In this document: piece by piece, positions 34,087-44,540 of the stretch | Layout: every line of letters starts with the position of its first letter | How positions within the stretch are numbered: position 1 is the first letter of the stretch | Source: Demequina sp. NBRC 110055 | Lineage (GTDB): Bacteria > Actinomycetota > Actinomycetes > Actinomycetales > Demequinaceae | DNA: 64,000 nt | Direction of reading: 5' to 3' | Assembly: GCF_002090135.1 (NCBI RefSeq) | Contig: NZ_BBRL01000006.1 | Coordinates: 1 to 64,000 of the forward strand | Translations under genes and position numbers: made by a program | The notes under the pieces: model-generated | What the model was told of the DNA's origin: nothing | Databases searched by the model: none | What the model saw: the letters and a program-made list of their open reading frames with translations, nothing else

Positions 34087-34425
34087 TTAGCTGCCGATTC
34101 TTCCGGCCCGCAGCAGCTCGAGGCGCTCGTCGAGGAGTTCCTCCAGCTCGGGGATGGTGCGGCGCTCCAGCAGCATGTCCCAGTGGGTGCGCTGCTGCTT
34201 CACCTCGTTGTCGGCGGGGCGGTCGCCGTCACGCAGGAGGGCGAGGGCGCCGCAGTGGCATTCCCACGACAGCGGGACGTCGGCCTCGACGGAGAACGGC
34301 AGTGTGACGATGTGCCCGTTGGGGCAGTCGTAGTGGACGTCGCGGCGCTCCGCGAGTTCGGCGTTGCCCGGCGCCTCCATGCTCTGGGTTCCCAGGCGCA
34401 TTCCGCGCAGTGCTCGATCAGCCAT
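34087..34425 (-). CDS. rbpA: RNA polymerase-binding protein RbpA
   Basis: A 112-residue actinobacteria-specific activator that binds sigma factor and stabilises the open complex. The N-terminal tail MADRALRGMRLG is followed by the core YDCPNGHIVTLPFS...WECHCGALA (zinc/structural Cys) and the sigma-interacting domain THWDMLLERRTIPELEELLDERLELLR. It is convergent with ppm1, only 3 bp apart, and uses a terminator inside that gene. The 133 bp upstream to acr3 (34426-34558) hold its promoter; nothing else is recognised there. Confidence 0.96.
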   Translation of the reverse strand: MADRALRGMRLGTQSMEAPGNAELAERRDVHYDCPNGHIVTLPFSVEADVPLSWECHCGALALLRDGDRPADNEVKQQRTHWDMLLERRTIPELEELLDERLELLRAGRIGS

Positions 34426-34558
34426 GTCAGCCTCCCTAGGTCGTGTGCAGGCGGGGGTGGTGCCTGCTTCCAGGAGGGAAACGACCCTGCTAGCGGGGAT
34501 GTTCCCGCCTCACGTTTTTGTTCCTGGGAATGGCCGATGCCGTGGCTGGCTTCCCGCC

Positions 34559-35650
34559 CTAGGTGCGGCTGGGGGAGAGGGTAGCTGTCGCATCGGCCGG
34601 GAACAGGCGCGGGCGCAGCCATAAGCTGACATAGACGAGCGCCACCAGGACCGGCACCTCGATGAGTGGTCCCACGACTCCCGCGAGGGCCTCGCCGCTG
34701 GTGGCGCCGAAGGTGCCGATCGCGACGGCGATGGCGAGTTCGAAGTTGTTGCCGGCCGCGGTGAACGCCAGGGTGGTGGTGCGGGCGTAGCCGAGTCCGA
34801 GCGCGCGGCCCGTGACTATGCCGACGGACCACATGACCGCGAAGTACGCGAGCAGCGGCAGCGCGATGCGGGCCACGTCCCACGGGTGGGCGACGACCTG
34901 TTCGCCCTGCAGCGCGAAGAGCAGCACGATCGTGAACAGCAGCCCGTAGAGGGCGAAGGGGCCGATGCGCGGGAGGAACTCGTCCTCGTACCACTCGCGG
35001 CCCTTGGTCCGCTCGCCGATGGCCCGGGAGGCGAAGCCCGCCGCGAGCGGGAGCCCTAAGAAGATCAGCACGTTGAGCGCGATGGTGCCGATCGAGGCGT
35101 CGAGGCCTTGCGTATCGAGTCCCAGCCAGCCGGGCAGGACCGTGAGGTAGAACCAGCCGAGCAGCGAGAAGGCGACGACCTGGAAGACGGAGTTGATCGC
35201 GACGAGCACGGCCGCCGCCTCGCGGTCGCCGCACGCGAGGTCGTTCCAGATGACGACCATGGCGATGCACCGGGCGAGCCCCACGATGATGAGGCCGGTG
35301 CGGTAGGCCGGGAGGTCGGGAAGGAAGATCCACGCGAGGGCGAACATCACCGCGGGGCCCACGAGCCAGTTGAGCACCAGCGACGAGGTCAGGAGCCTCT
35401 TGTCGCCGGTGACGGCGGCGACCTTGTCGTAACGCACCTTCGCGAGCACCGGGTACATCATGATGAGCAGGCCCAACGCGATGGGAATCGAGATGCCGCC
35501 GATCTCCATCGACTCGAGCAGGTCGCCGATGGCCGGCACGAACTGACCGAGCAGCACGCCGCCGACCATCGCCAGGCCGATCCACAGCGGCAGCCACCGG
35601 TCCAGGGTGGACAGCCGGCCGGGGACGACCTCGGGTGCGGCGGCCGTCAC
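34559..35650 (-). CDS. acr3: Arsenite efflux transporter, ACR3 family
   Basis: A 363-residue polytopic protein with about ten hydrophobic segments (e.g. LPLWIGLAMVGGVLLGQFVP near residue 20). The ACR3 hallmark VGLARCIAMVVIWNDLACGD carries the conserved Cys of the arsenite site. It pumps As(III)/Sb(III) out of the cell. It overlaps arsC by ATGA in an acr3-arsC unit divergent from arsR. Confidence 0.92.
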   Translation of the reverse strand: MTAAAPEVVPGRLSTLDRWLPLWIGLAMVGGVLLGQFVPAIGDLLESMEIGGISIPIALGLLIMMYPVLAKVRYDKVAAVTGDKRLLTSSLVLNWLVGPAVMFALAWIFLPDLPAYRTGLIIVGLARCIAMVVIWNDLACGDREAAAVLVAINSVFQVVAFSLLGWFYLTVLPGWLGLDTQGLDASIGTIALNVLIFLGLPLAAGFASRAIGERTKGREWYEDEFLPRIGPFALYGLLFTIVLLFALQGEQVVAHPWDVARIALPLLAYFAVMWSVGIVTGRALGLGYARTTTLAFTAAGNNFELAIAVAIGTFGATSGEALAGVVGPLIEVPVLVALVYVSLWLRPRLFPADATATLSPSRT

Positions 35651-36051
35651 TTGACGAGGTCCGCGAGGAGGGCCTCGACGCGGCCCTTGATCTCGTCGCG
35701 GATGGGACGCACGGCCTCGATCCCCTGGCCGGCGGGGTCCTCGAGGACCCAGTCCTCGTAGCGCTTGCCCGGGTAGTACGGGCAGGCGTCGCCGCAGCCC
35801 ATGGTGATGACGGCATCGGATGCCTGGACGGCGTCGGGGGTGAGAACCTTGGGCTGCTCCTCGCGGATGTCGATGCCCTCCTCGAGCATCGCCTCGACCG
35901 CGGTGGGGTTGATCTGGTCGGCGGGCATGGAGCCGGCCGAGCGCACCTCGACGGCGCCGCCCGAAAGGTGGCGCATGTATCCGGCGGCCATCTGGGACCG
36001 GCCGGCATTGTGGACGCAGACGAAGATGACGGAGGGCTTGGAGTCGCTCAT
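35647..36051 (-). CDS. arsC: Arsenate reductase (low-MW phosphatase fold)
   Basis: A 134-residue protein with the anion-binding loop VCVHNAGRSQMAAGYM at residues 11-26 (C-x5-R), the LMW-PTP class of ArsC. It reduces arsenate to arsenite for export by Acr3. The distal thiol pair typical of the thioredoxin-linked subgroup (Cys82/Cys89 in S. aureus ArsC) is not obvious; a single Cys occurs in MGCGDACPYYPG together with another nearby, and may serve. It is first in the acr3 unit, facing arsR across an operator. Confidence 0.9.
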   Translation of the reverse strand: MSDSKPSVIFVCVHNAGRSQMAAGYMRHLSGGAVEVRSAGSMPADQINPTAVEAMLEEGIDIREEQPKVLTPDAVQASDAVITMGCGDACPYYPGKRYEDWVLEDPAGQGIEAVRPIRDEIKGRVEALLADLVK

Positions 36052-36070
36052 GCGGCCAGGATGGCGCGTA

Positions 36071-36088
36071 TATTGATGGCTGTCAATA
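36071..36088. promoter_or_regulatory. ArsR operator between arsC and arsR
   Basis: TATTGA, six bases, TCAATA forms an inverted repeat at 36071-36088 in an AT-rich patch within the 72-bp divergent spacer, followed by a half-like ATTGAT (36088-36093). Matched inverted repeats of this type bind ArsR dimers. The arsR -10 TAGCCT is at 36112-36117. Confidence 0.7.
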
Positions 36089-36123
36089 TTGATAAGTCTC
36101 GATGTTCCGGCTAGCCTGCCGGA

Positions 36124-36468
36124 ATGTCCCTGCGCGAGAATCTGCTGGCCGATGCCGACGTCTGCACGCCCGGCACCGTCTTGTCGGTGCCCGAGGGCGA
36201 CGATGCGACCGACGCGGCGCTGCTCAAGGTGGTCGCCGACCCCACACGGCTACGGATCCTGCGCATCCTCGCCGCCAATGGGGCCGTGTGTGCGTGCGAC
36301 CTGGAGGAGCCGCTGGGGATCAGCCAGCCCACGGTCTCGCATCACCTGCGACAGCTGCACGAGGCCGGCCTCGTGACACGCGAGAAGCGCGGCACGTGGG
36401 CCTTCCATGCGATCGATCGCGACGCGGTGGCGGCCGTGGCGAACTCGCTCGCCGCGCTGACGGCCTGA
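36124..36468 (+). CDS. arsR: ArsR-family arsenite-responsive repressor
   Basis: A 114-residue winged-helix repressor. The metal site VCACDLEEPLG (Cys-x-Cys on helix 3, as in the ELCVCDL of plasmid ArsR) lies near residue 57, followed by the recognition helix SQPTVSHHLRQLHEAGLV. It should repress both arsR and arsC-acr3 until As(III) binds. ATG 36124 lies 6 nt after the -10 TAGCCT, so it is probably leaderless. Confidence 0.9.
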   Translation: MSLRENLLADADVCTPGTVLSVPEGDDATDAALLKVVADPTRLRILRILAANGAVCACDLEEPLGISQPTVSHHLRQLHEAGLVTREKRGTWAFHAIDRDAVAAVANSLAALTA

Positions 36469-36469
36469 T

Positions 36470-37249
36470 CTAGGGCGCGGCGGTCAGGAAGCGCGGCAGA
36501 GACGCGAGGGCGCTGACGTGGCCCTCACCCTCGAGTTCCACGAGACGCGCGTCGGCGAGGGCCCCGGCGAGCCACCGCCCGTGAGTGACCGGCACAATCC
36601 TGTCTGCGGTGCCGTGCAGGAGCGTGACCGGGCAGCGGATGTCCGCGAGCGCCACGCCCCAGCTGTGCACATACGCGAGGTCGTCGTCGACGGGCCCGTC
36701 GGGGAAGCCTCCGGCCTCGCCGAGCCAGCCCAGGCCGTCCCGCAGAGCTTCCCAGTCACGCTCGGTGAACTCGGGGTCATAGTCCTCGTCGGGGAGAGCC
36801 CGGCGCTGTTCCTCGCCGCTCTCCGCCGCGCCCAGCGCGGCCACACCGGACGGGATCATGCCCGCGAACCAGTCGAGCCCCTCGGCGTGCCGGGGAGCGA
36901 GCGAGGCGACGGTGATGGCCCAGGCGACCCGGGCATCGGCCGCCGCTGAGGCGAGCGCGTGCGGACCGCCACCCGAATACCCGACGACCGCATAGCGCTC
37001 AAGCCCCCACTCGTCGGCGACCGCCGCCACATCCCGTGCGACGTCCGCGGCGGAGCGGCCCGGCAACCGAGTGGAGTCGCCGTAGCCCGGGCGGTCGACG
37101 CCCGCCCACGCCCAGCCGTCCGGGAGCGCGAACGGCGGCGGCGCTCCCGTCCCCGGCGTGCCGTGATGCCAGAACACGGTGAGCTCGCTTCCCGGGGAGC
37201 CGTACATCGCGAGGCCGCGCCCGTCGGGGAGCGTGAGTGTCTGCGTCAT
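36470..37249 (-). CDS. Alpha/beta-hydrolase
   Basis: A 259-residue hydrolase. The oxyanion region HHGTPGTG is near residue 28, the nucleophile elbow VVGYSGGGPHAL near residue 93, the acid in LLHGTADRIVPVTHG near residue 212, and the base His in EGEGHVSAL near the C-terminus. The substrate is unknown. ATG 37249 has TAGCCT on the minus strand (37256-37261) exactly 6 nt upstream. It is convergent with arsR, the stops being 1 bp apart. Confidence 0.85.
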   Translation of the reverse strand: MTQTLTLPDGRGLAMYGSPGSELTVFWHHGTPGTGAPPPFALPDGWAWAGVDRPGYGDSTRLPGRSAADVARDVAAVADEWGLERYAVVGYSGGGPHALASAAADARVAWAITVASLAPRHAEGLDWFAGMIPSGVAALGAAESGEEQRRALPDEDYDPEFTERDWEALRDGLGWLGEAGGFPDGPVDDDLAYVHSWGVALADIRCPVTLLHGTADRIVPVTHGRWLAGALADARLVELEGEGHVSALASLPRFLTAAP

Positions 37250-37306
37250 GTCCCGAGGCTACGTCGCGCGCCGCACATCGGCATCATGAAGTGGCACCAT
37301 GAAGCC

Positions 37307-37750
37307 GTGACGACTCCCGCCGAGCAGCGCCTGCGCGACCTCGCGCTGCTGCGCCGTGCCCGCGACCGGATGGACCGCGACCACGCTCAGCCTCTGGACG
37401 TGGAACAGGTGGCCGCGGGCGTCGGGATGTCCGCCGGGCACTTCTCCCGCTCCTTTCGTGCCGCGTATGGGGAGACGCCGTACGCATACCTCATGACGCG
37501 ACGCATCGAGCGCGCCATGTCGCTGCTGCGCCGCGGAGACCTCAGCGTCACCGACGTGGCCCTCGCCGTCGGCTGCCAGTCGCTCGGCACGTTCACCACC
37601 CGCTTCACGGAGTTGGTGGGCTTGTCGCCCGGCGCCTACCGCCGTCAGATGGCCGATGCCGTGGCGGGCCTTCCCACGCTCGTCACCCGGGAAGCCGCCA
37701 GACCGGTCAGGAATCGAGAAGCCGCGGCGCACCTCACCGTCCTACGGTGA
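37307..37750 (+). CDS. AraC-family transcriptional regulator (DNA-binding domain only)
   Basis: About 147 residues, essentially a stand-alone two-HTH AraC domain: PLDVEQVAAGVGMSAGHFSRSFRAAYGETPYAYLMTRRIERA and then DLSVTDVALAVGCQSLGTFTTRFTELVGLSPGAYRRQ. GTG 37307 gives the N-terminus TTPAEQRLRDLALLRRARDRMDRD; an ATG at 37286 is the alternative. It is immediately upstream of a VOC-family gene, a frequent actinobacterial pair in which the regulator is thought to control the VOC gene. Confidence 0.85.
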   Translation: MTTPAEQRLRDLALLRRARDRMDRDHAQPLDVEQVAAGVGMSAGHFSRSFRAAYGETPYAYLMTRRIERAMSLLRRGDLSVTDVALAVGCQSLGTFTTRFTELVGLSPGAYRRQMADAVAGLPTLVTREAARPVRNREAAAHLTVLR

Positions 37751-37754
37751 AGCC

Positions 37755-38165
37755 ATGGACATCACCATTCACTCGTCGTTCCTGCCGCTCACCGACCCCG
37801 AGGCATCGCTCGCGTTCTACCGCGACGTGCTCGGTTTCGAGGTGCGCCTCGATGTGGGCCAGGGCGCTATGCGCTGGATCACCGTCGGCCCCGCTGGCCA
37901 GGCCGACACGAACATCGTGTTGTACCCGCCGCAGGCCAACCCCGGCGTGACGGACGAGGAGAAGCAGACCATCGCGGAGATGATGGCGAAGGGCACCTTC
38001 GCATCACTTCTCCTGGCGACGCCCAATGTCGACGCGGCCTTCGAGCAGATCGAACGCCACGACGTCGAGGTCGTCCAGGAACCCACGGACCAGCCCTACG
38101 GCGTGCGCGACTGTGCGCTTCGCGACCCGGCCGGCAACCTGATCCGCCTCCAGCAGCGTGGCTAA
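37755..38165 (+). CDS. VOC (glyoxalase/bleomycin-resistance-like) family protein
   Basis: A 136-residue single-domain vicinal-oxygen-chelate protein: MDITIHSSFLPLTDPEASLAFYRDVLGF at the start and VVQEPTDQPYGVRDCALRDPAGNLIRLQQ at the end, with the typical paired beta-alpha-beta-beta-beta repeats. The substrate is unknown. A -10-like TACGGT sits 6 nt before the ATG, so it can be transcribed on its own as well as from the AraC gene 4 bp upstream. Confidence 0.85.
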   Translation: MDITIHSSFLPLTDPEASLAFYRDVLGFEVRLDVGQGAMRWITVGPAGQADTNIVLYPPQANPGVTDEEKQTIAEMMAKGTFASLLLATPNVDAAFEQIERHDVEVVQEPTDQPYGVRDCALRDPAGNLIRLQQRG

Positions 38166-38236
38166 GGCACCTGGCAGACTGGGCGCACAGGCAGACCGAC
38201 CCTGCCGCCGCATCGGCCATCTCGAAGGAGTCTCCC

Positions 38237-40584
<2,348 letters not shown>

Positions 40585-40588
<4 letters not shown>

Positions 40589-40857
40589 GCGCGCAGCAGG
40601 TGGCGTTCGAGGCCGTCATCGGTGTCGAGGTCAAGGGCGAGACGTGGGCGTGCGTCGAGATCCCGGACTCGGCGGAACTCTTCGGCACCGGGAAATCCGT
40701 GAGGGTCGATGCGATGGTCGACCAGGTCGAACTGTCCAATGTGGGGGCGATGGTCACGGGCCGCGGCGGGCACATGATCTCGCTGAATGCCAAGGTGAGA
40801 AACGCGCTGGGCAAGGACATCGGCGACGTCGTTACCGTGAGCGTGACGCGCCGCTGA
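40585..40857 (+). CDS. DUF1905 domain protein
   Basis: A 90-residue predicted beta-barrel: VAFEAVIGVEV...ACVEIPDSAELFGTGKSVRVDAMVDQVELSNVGAMVTGRGGHMISLNAKVRNALGKDIGDVVTVSVTRR. The closing GKDIGDVVTVSV is the family hallmark. Function is unknown. The ATG overlaps the UvrA-like gene, implying co-expression. Its 3' end overlaps the convergent EamA gene by 26 bp. Confidence 0.8.
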
Positions 40858-41740
40858 GTGCAGGCAGTGGCGTGGCCGACGGCGGGGTCGCGGGCCGGCG
40901 GCCCGCAAGTGCGCCGGCGCCGACCGCGCCCAGGACCACGGCGCCTCCCACGAGCTGGACGAGAGTGAGCGACTGACCCAAGAGCCACCAGCCCAGCGCC
41001 GCGGCCGTTAGCGGAGTGAGGAAACTCAACAGGCTGACGCGAGCGGCGGGGAGGCGGAGGACCCCGCCGAACCACAGCACATATGCGAGCGCCGTGCCTG
41101 GCAGCGTCAGCCACAGGTACCCGGCGATGTTCTGCGCCGTGAGCGCCGGTGGCAGGCCCTCCACCAGCAGCATCGGGATCAGCAGCACGAGACCTCCGGC
41201 GACCAGCTGCCATCCGGTGAACGTGATGAGCGGCACGGGCCGTCCCCATCTCTTGGTCAGCATCACCCCCGCGGAGGTGGACGCGGCCGCGGCGAGTCCT
41301 GCGGCGATGCCCCACGCGTCCAGGTGCGCCGAGGGTGTGATCACGAGCATGGCGACACCCACCAGCCCTGCGACCGCGGCAAGGCGTGCGACGCGCGAGA
41401 CGCGTTCCGACAGCACGGCGCCGGCGAGCACCGCGGTGATGAGCGGGTTGATGGCCGCGAGCGTGGCCGCGATGCCTCCGGGAAGGCGATACGCGGAGAC
41501 GAACATCAGGGCGAAGAACGCACCAATGTTGAGGGTGCCAAGCACGGCGGCCTTCCACCACCAGTCGCCGCGGGGGAGGACTCGAGTCGCGGCGAGGATC
41601 GCAAGCCCTGCGGGCAGGGCGCGGATGGTCGCGGTGAGGAGGGGGCGGTGATCGGGAAGGAACTCGGTCGTGACGAGATAGGTGGTGCCCCAGGTGAGGG
41701 GTGCCAGTGCGGTCACCGCGACCGTGCGGGTCGTGTTCAT
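40832..41740 (-). CDS. EamA/DMT-family transporter
   Basis: A 302-residue membrane protein with about ten hydrophobic helices in two EamA repeats (ALAPLTWGTTYLVTTEFLP at the start; SFLTPLTAAALGWWLLGQSLTLVQLVGGAVVLGAVG near the end). It is a presumed metabolite or drug exporter of unknown substrate. The start MNTTRTV at 41740 is chosen over the longer frame, which would run through the operator region. It is divergent from the marR gene and shares two palindromes with it. Confidence 0.85.
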   Translation of the reverse strand: MNTTRTVAVTALAPLTWGTTYLVTTEFLPDHRPLLTATIRALPAGLAILAATRVLPRGDWWWKAAVLGTLNIGAFFALMFVSAYRLPGGIAATLAAINPLITAVLAGAVLSERVSRVARLAAVAGLVGVAMLVITPSAHLDAWGIAAGLAAAASTSAGVMLTKRWGRPVPLITFTGWQLVAGGLVLLIPMLLVEGLPPALTAQNIAGYLWLTLPGTALAYVLWFGGVLRLPAARVSLLSFLTPLTAAALGWWLLGQSLTLVQLVGGAVVLGAVGAGALAGRRPATPPSATPLPALSGASRSR

Positions 41741-41762
41741 TTTGGCCTTCTTCGGGAGATAT

Positions 41763-41803
41763 TTTGATATCAAACTATCTGACATATCTCGACGTCAAGA
41801 TAT
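41763..41803. promoter_or_regulatory. Two MarR-type operators between EamA and MarR genes
   Basis: TTTGATATCAAA at 41763-41774 is a perfect 12-bp palindrome. ATATCTCGACGTCAAGATAT at 41784-41803 is a 20-bp near-palindrome (a single asymmetric base pair), close to the well-known MarR-family site TATCTTGACGTCAAGATA. Both lie in the AT-rich divergent spacer, so the MarR protein probably represses itself and the transporter. Confidence 0.75.
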
Positions 41804-41823
41804 TCCGCTGGCAGGATGAAGCC

Positions 41824-42351
41824 ATGACAGAACGCCATCCGGATGCGATCGACGCGATCGTCGACGCGTGGGCCGCCGAGCGTCCCGACCTCGACCTTGA
41901 GGCGCTGCCCACCATTGGGCGGCTGTCGCGTTTCGCGGGCCTGGTTCAGGTCCGCCTCGATGCCGTCTTCGCGCAGCACGGCTTGCAGGGGTGGGAATTC
42001 GACGTGCTCTCTGCGCTGAGGCGCGCGGGAGCTCCGTACGAACTGAAACCGGGGGAGCTCGACCGCGCCTTGCTCATCTCGTCCGGCACCACCACTCATC
42101 GCGTCACGCGTTTGGAGGCCCGCGGGCTCGTCACGCGCGCCCGCGATGACAGTGACCGTCGAGTGGTGCGCGTACGACTCACTCGAGAGGGACGAGCGCT
42201 CCAGGAGGCAGCGCACCGCGACCATGCCGCGAATGGATCGCGCATCCTCTCCGGGCTCACCCGCGACGAGCGCGCGGCACTCCTGACGGGCCTCGTGGCA
42301 CTCGGGCGCACCTTGGGCGACGCCGAGGGAATGCCGACCGCATCTCATTAG
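41824..42351 (+). CDS. MarR-family transcriptional regulator
   Basis: A 175-residue winged-helix repressor: LQGWEFDVLSALRRAGAPYELKPGELDRALLISSGTTTHRVTRLEARGLVTRARDDSDRRVVRVRLTREGRAL covers the DNA-binding domain (recognition helix SSGTTTHRVTRLE) and the wing DDSDRRVVRVRLT. ATG 41824 is preceded by CAGGAT and a 6-nt spacer. It controls the divergent EamA transporter, inferred from the shared operators; the inducer is unknown. Confidence 0.88.
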   Translation: MTERHPDAIDAIVDAWAAERPDLDLEALPTIGRLSRFAGLVQVRLDAVFAQHGLQGWEFDVLSALRRAGAPYELKPGELDRALLISSGTTTHRVTRLEARGLVTRARDDSDRRVVRVRLTREGRALQEAAHRDHAANGSRILSGLTRDERAALLTGLVALGRTLGDAEGMPTASH

Positions 42352-42405
42352 TTGAACCCTCAAGTGAATGGCCCTACGATGGGGCCATCCGACTGAGGAG
42401 TGACC

Positions 42406-43080
42406 ATGACCGCCACCATCGTTGCCCACCCCACCACGGCATCGGCCGTGCCAGACGCGACCGTACGCACGAGTGTGCGAGTGCCGCTGAGCTTCGCCGA
42501 CGGCTACGCGACCGAGGCGGATGTCATGACGTTCATGGGGCTCGTCGACGGCAAGGAGCACCTACTCCTGGGCCTGGGCGACTGGCGCGGAGCGCTGGAG
42601 ACGGCACGCGCCGGGGGAGAGGCGCCGCTCATGCGTCCGCACTCCGAATGCCTCACGGGCGACGTCTTCGGTTCGGAGCGCTGCGACTGCGGTCCCCAGG
42701 TGCGCGAGGCGGTCGAGCGGATCGCCGAGACCGGCGGCTTCCTCGCCTACCTGCGCCAAGAGGGTCGCGGGATTGGCCTGTACGCCAAGCTCGACGCCTA
42801 CGCGCTGCAGGACACGGGCCTCGACACGTACGAGGCCAACCGCGCCGTGGGCCATGCCGACGACGAGCGCGACTACTCAATGGTCGCGCAGATGCTCGGC
42901 GCCGTCGGAGCGGATCGCGTTCGACTGCTGTCGAACAACCCCGACAAGGCCAGTCAGCTCGAGGACCTCGGCGTGCACGTCGAGGCACAGGTACCGACGG
43001 GGGTTCACCTGACCGCCGCCAACGCCCGCTACCTCGCCGCGAAGCGCGACGTGACCGGACACCTGCTGGAGCTCGCATGA
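42406..43080 (+). CDS. ribA: Stand-alone GTP cyclohydrolase II (RibA paralogue)
   Basis: A 224-residue protein equivalent to the C-terminal half of RibBA. The zinc cluster [20 protein letters not shown] is near residue 75 and the catalytic stretch RQEGRGIGLYAKLDAYALQDTGLDTYEANRAVG near residue 118; all key Cys and Arg residues are present. GTP cyclohydrolase II makes the riboflavin precursor, and some paralogues work in deazaflavin or other pathways. A -10-like TACGAT (42374-42379) and GAGGAG support ATG 42406. It overlaps the VOC gene by ATGA. Confidence 0.88.
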   Translation: MTATIVAHPTTASAVPDATVRTSVRVPLSFADGYATEADVMTFMGLVDGKEHLLLGLGDWRGALETARAGGEAPLMRPHSECLTGDVFGSERCDCGPQVREAVERIAETGGFLAYLRQEGRGIGLYAKLDAYALQDTGLDTYEANRAVGHADDERDYSMVAQMLGAVGADRVRLLSNNPDKASQLEDLGVHVEAQVPTGVHLTAANARYLAAKRDVTGHLLELA

Positions 43081-43961
43081 CGACCCAGCCGGCGCATCGG
43101 CCCGACTCGCTCGCCGCAGCCACCGGCATGGGCGCCGTGACGTTGAAGGTCGCCGACCTCGACGCGATGGTCGCGTACTACCGCGACGGCGTGTTGCTCG
43201 AACTGATGTCCCTGGTAGACGGGGTGGCCGTGTTAGGACGCGGGGGAGTACCCATCGTCATTCTTGAGCACACGCCCGACCTTTCCTGGGCCGCACGTGG
43301 CTCCGCCGGGCTCTTCCACACTGCGATCGTGTTCGACACGCGCGCAGAGTTAGCACGCTCGCTATATTCGATCGCGCGCCGCTTCCCGGGGACCTACACG
43401 GGCAGCGCGGACCATCTGGTGTCCATCGCGTTCTATATGAACGACCCCGAGGGCAACGGCGTCGAGCTGTATTGGGACCGCGACCGCACCGAGTGGTCGT
43501 GGACGCACGGCCAGGTCGAGATGGACACGCTGTTCGTGGACCCGAACGCCTTCCTCGGCGAGCACCTGGTCGTCGAGACGGCCGATGCGACAGCTGACTT
43601 GGCGCCGGCGACGGTGGGTCACGTTCACCTGTCCGTGGGCGACGTCGACACGGCGCGGACGTTCTACGTGGACGCACTCGGATTCGACCAGACGTTCGCG
43701 ATGCCGGGCCAGGCGCTGTTCGTCTCCGCCGGGGGTTATCACCACCACATGGCGATGAACGTGTGGAACTCACGGGGCGCGGGGCTGCGGGCGCCCGCGT
43801 TGGGACTAGGGCTCGTGCGGATCGGCGTGCCGAGCGCCGACGAACTCGGCGAGGCGGGGGAGAGGCTGCGCTTCGCGGGCGTGTCGCTCGCCGATGATGG
43901 ACGTACGGTCAGCTTCGACGATCCGTGGGCGAACAGGATCGAGTTGTCGGTCACTCCGTGA
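43077..43961 (+). CDS. Two-domain VOC protein (catechol 2,3-dioxygenase-like)
   Basis: A 294-residue protein with two VOC modules (MGAVTLKVADLDAMVAYYRDGV near residue 17; GHVHLSVGDVDTARTFYVDALGF near residue 183). Candidate metal ligands in the second half are the His of GHVHLS, the His of GGYHHHM and the Glu of NRIELSV, fitting the 2-His-1-carboxylate site of CatE/YfiE-like extradiol dioxygenases. It is co-translated with the RibA paralogue, so a pathway link is possible but unproven. Confidence 0.8.
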   Translation: MTTQPAHRPDSLAAATGMGAVTLKVADLDAMVAYYRDGVLLELMSLVDGVAVLGRGGVPIVILEHTPDLSWAARGSAGLFHTAIVFDTRAELARSLYSIARRFPGTYTGSADHLVSIAFYMNDPEGNGVELYWDRDRTEWSWTHGQVEMDTLFVDPNAFLGEHLVVETADATADLAPATVGHVHLSVGDVDTARTFYVDALGFDQTFAMPGQALFVSAGGYHHHMAMNVWNSRGAGLRAPALGLGLVRIGVPSADELGEAGERLRFAGVSLADDGRTVSFDDPWANRIELSVTP

Positions 43962-43972
43962 GGGAGTACCCA

Positions 43973-44476
43973 GTGTTCAGTGCGGGAGTGCTCGGGGATC
44001 CCTCGTTGACTCTGGAGCCTCTTCGCGTGTCGCATGCAGCGGAAATGTCCCCGGTGCTCGCAGATCCGATTCTCTACGAGTTCACGGGTGGAGAGCCGCC
44101 ATCACTCGAGACGCTCCGGCAACGTTATGTCAGACAATCCCGCGGCATGTCGCCAGACGGCACCGAAGCATGGCTCAACTGGATCATCAGGGTTGTCGAC
44201 ACCCGAACGGCTGTCGGCTTTGTCCAGGCCAGCATTCGGGTTGAAACCGTGCCAGTGACCGCCTCGCTGGCATGGCTCATCGACCCGACACACCAAGGAC
44301 GCGGCTATGCGAGACGTGCATCGTCGCTGGTCATTGACGCATTGCGCGCTCAGGGCGTCACGGAGTTCCGTGCAAGCATTGCTGACGGTCACGTCGCATC
44401 GGAGCGCGTGGCAACGCGGCTCGGCATGCGACGCACTGAGGAACGCGACGACGACGAAGCCGTGTGGCGACTCTGA
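43973..44476 (+). CDS. GNAT-family N-acetyltransferase
   Basis: A 167-residue RimJ-like GNAT: LTLEPLRVSHAAEMSPVLADP at the start, the acetyl-CoA loop IDPTHQGRGYARRASSLV near residue 106, and ERVATRLGMRRTEER near the C-terminus. GTG 43973 has AGGGAG 6 nt upstream; GTG 43958 overlapping the previous stop is an alternative. Base composition and codon use are less GC-biased than in its neighbours. It is the last chromosomal gene before the left end of the prophage. Confidence 0.82.
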   Translation: MFSAGVLGDPSLTLEPLRVSHAAEMSPVLADPILYEFTGGEPPSLETLRQRYVRQSRGMSPDGTEAWLNWIIRVVDTRTAVGFVQASIRVETVPVTASLAWLIDPTHQGRGYARRASSLVIDALRAQGVTEFRASIADGHVASERVATRLGMRRTEERDDDEAVWRL

Positions 44477-44522
44477 ACGCCCGCGGTGCGTGACTGGTAG
44501 CGGCTGCCCGCTCACCTTCGCA

Positions 44523-44540
44523 TAACGCCGATAATGTGCA
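44523..44540 (+). repeat. attL: left copy of the 18-bp dif/att direct repeat
   Basis: TAACGCCGATAATGTGCA, identical to 52495-52512. It comprises the XerC arm (AACGCCGATAA, 44524-44534) and the central hexamer TGTGCA (44535-44540). The 11 bases that follow (44541-44551) match the right-hand XerD arm at only 3 positions, so this junction lacks a recognisable XerD site. The two copies are 7,972 bp apart, which would be the length of the circular phage genome. Confidence 0.85.
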
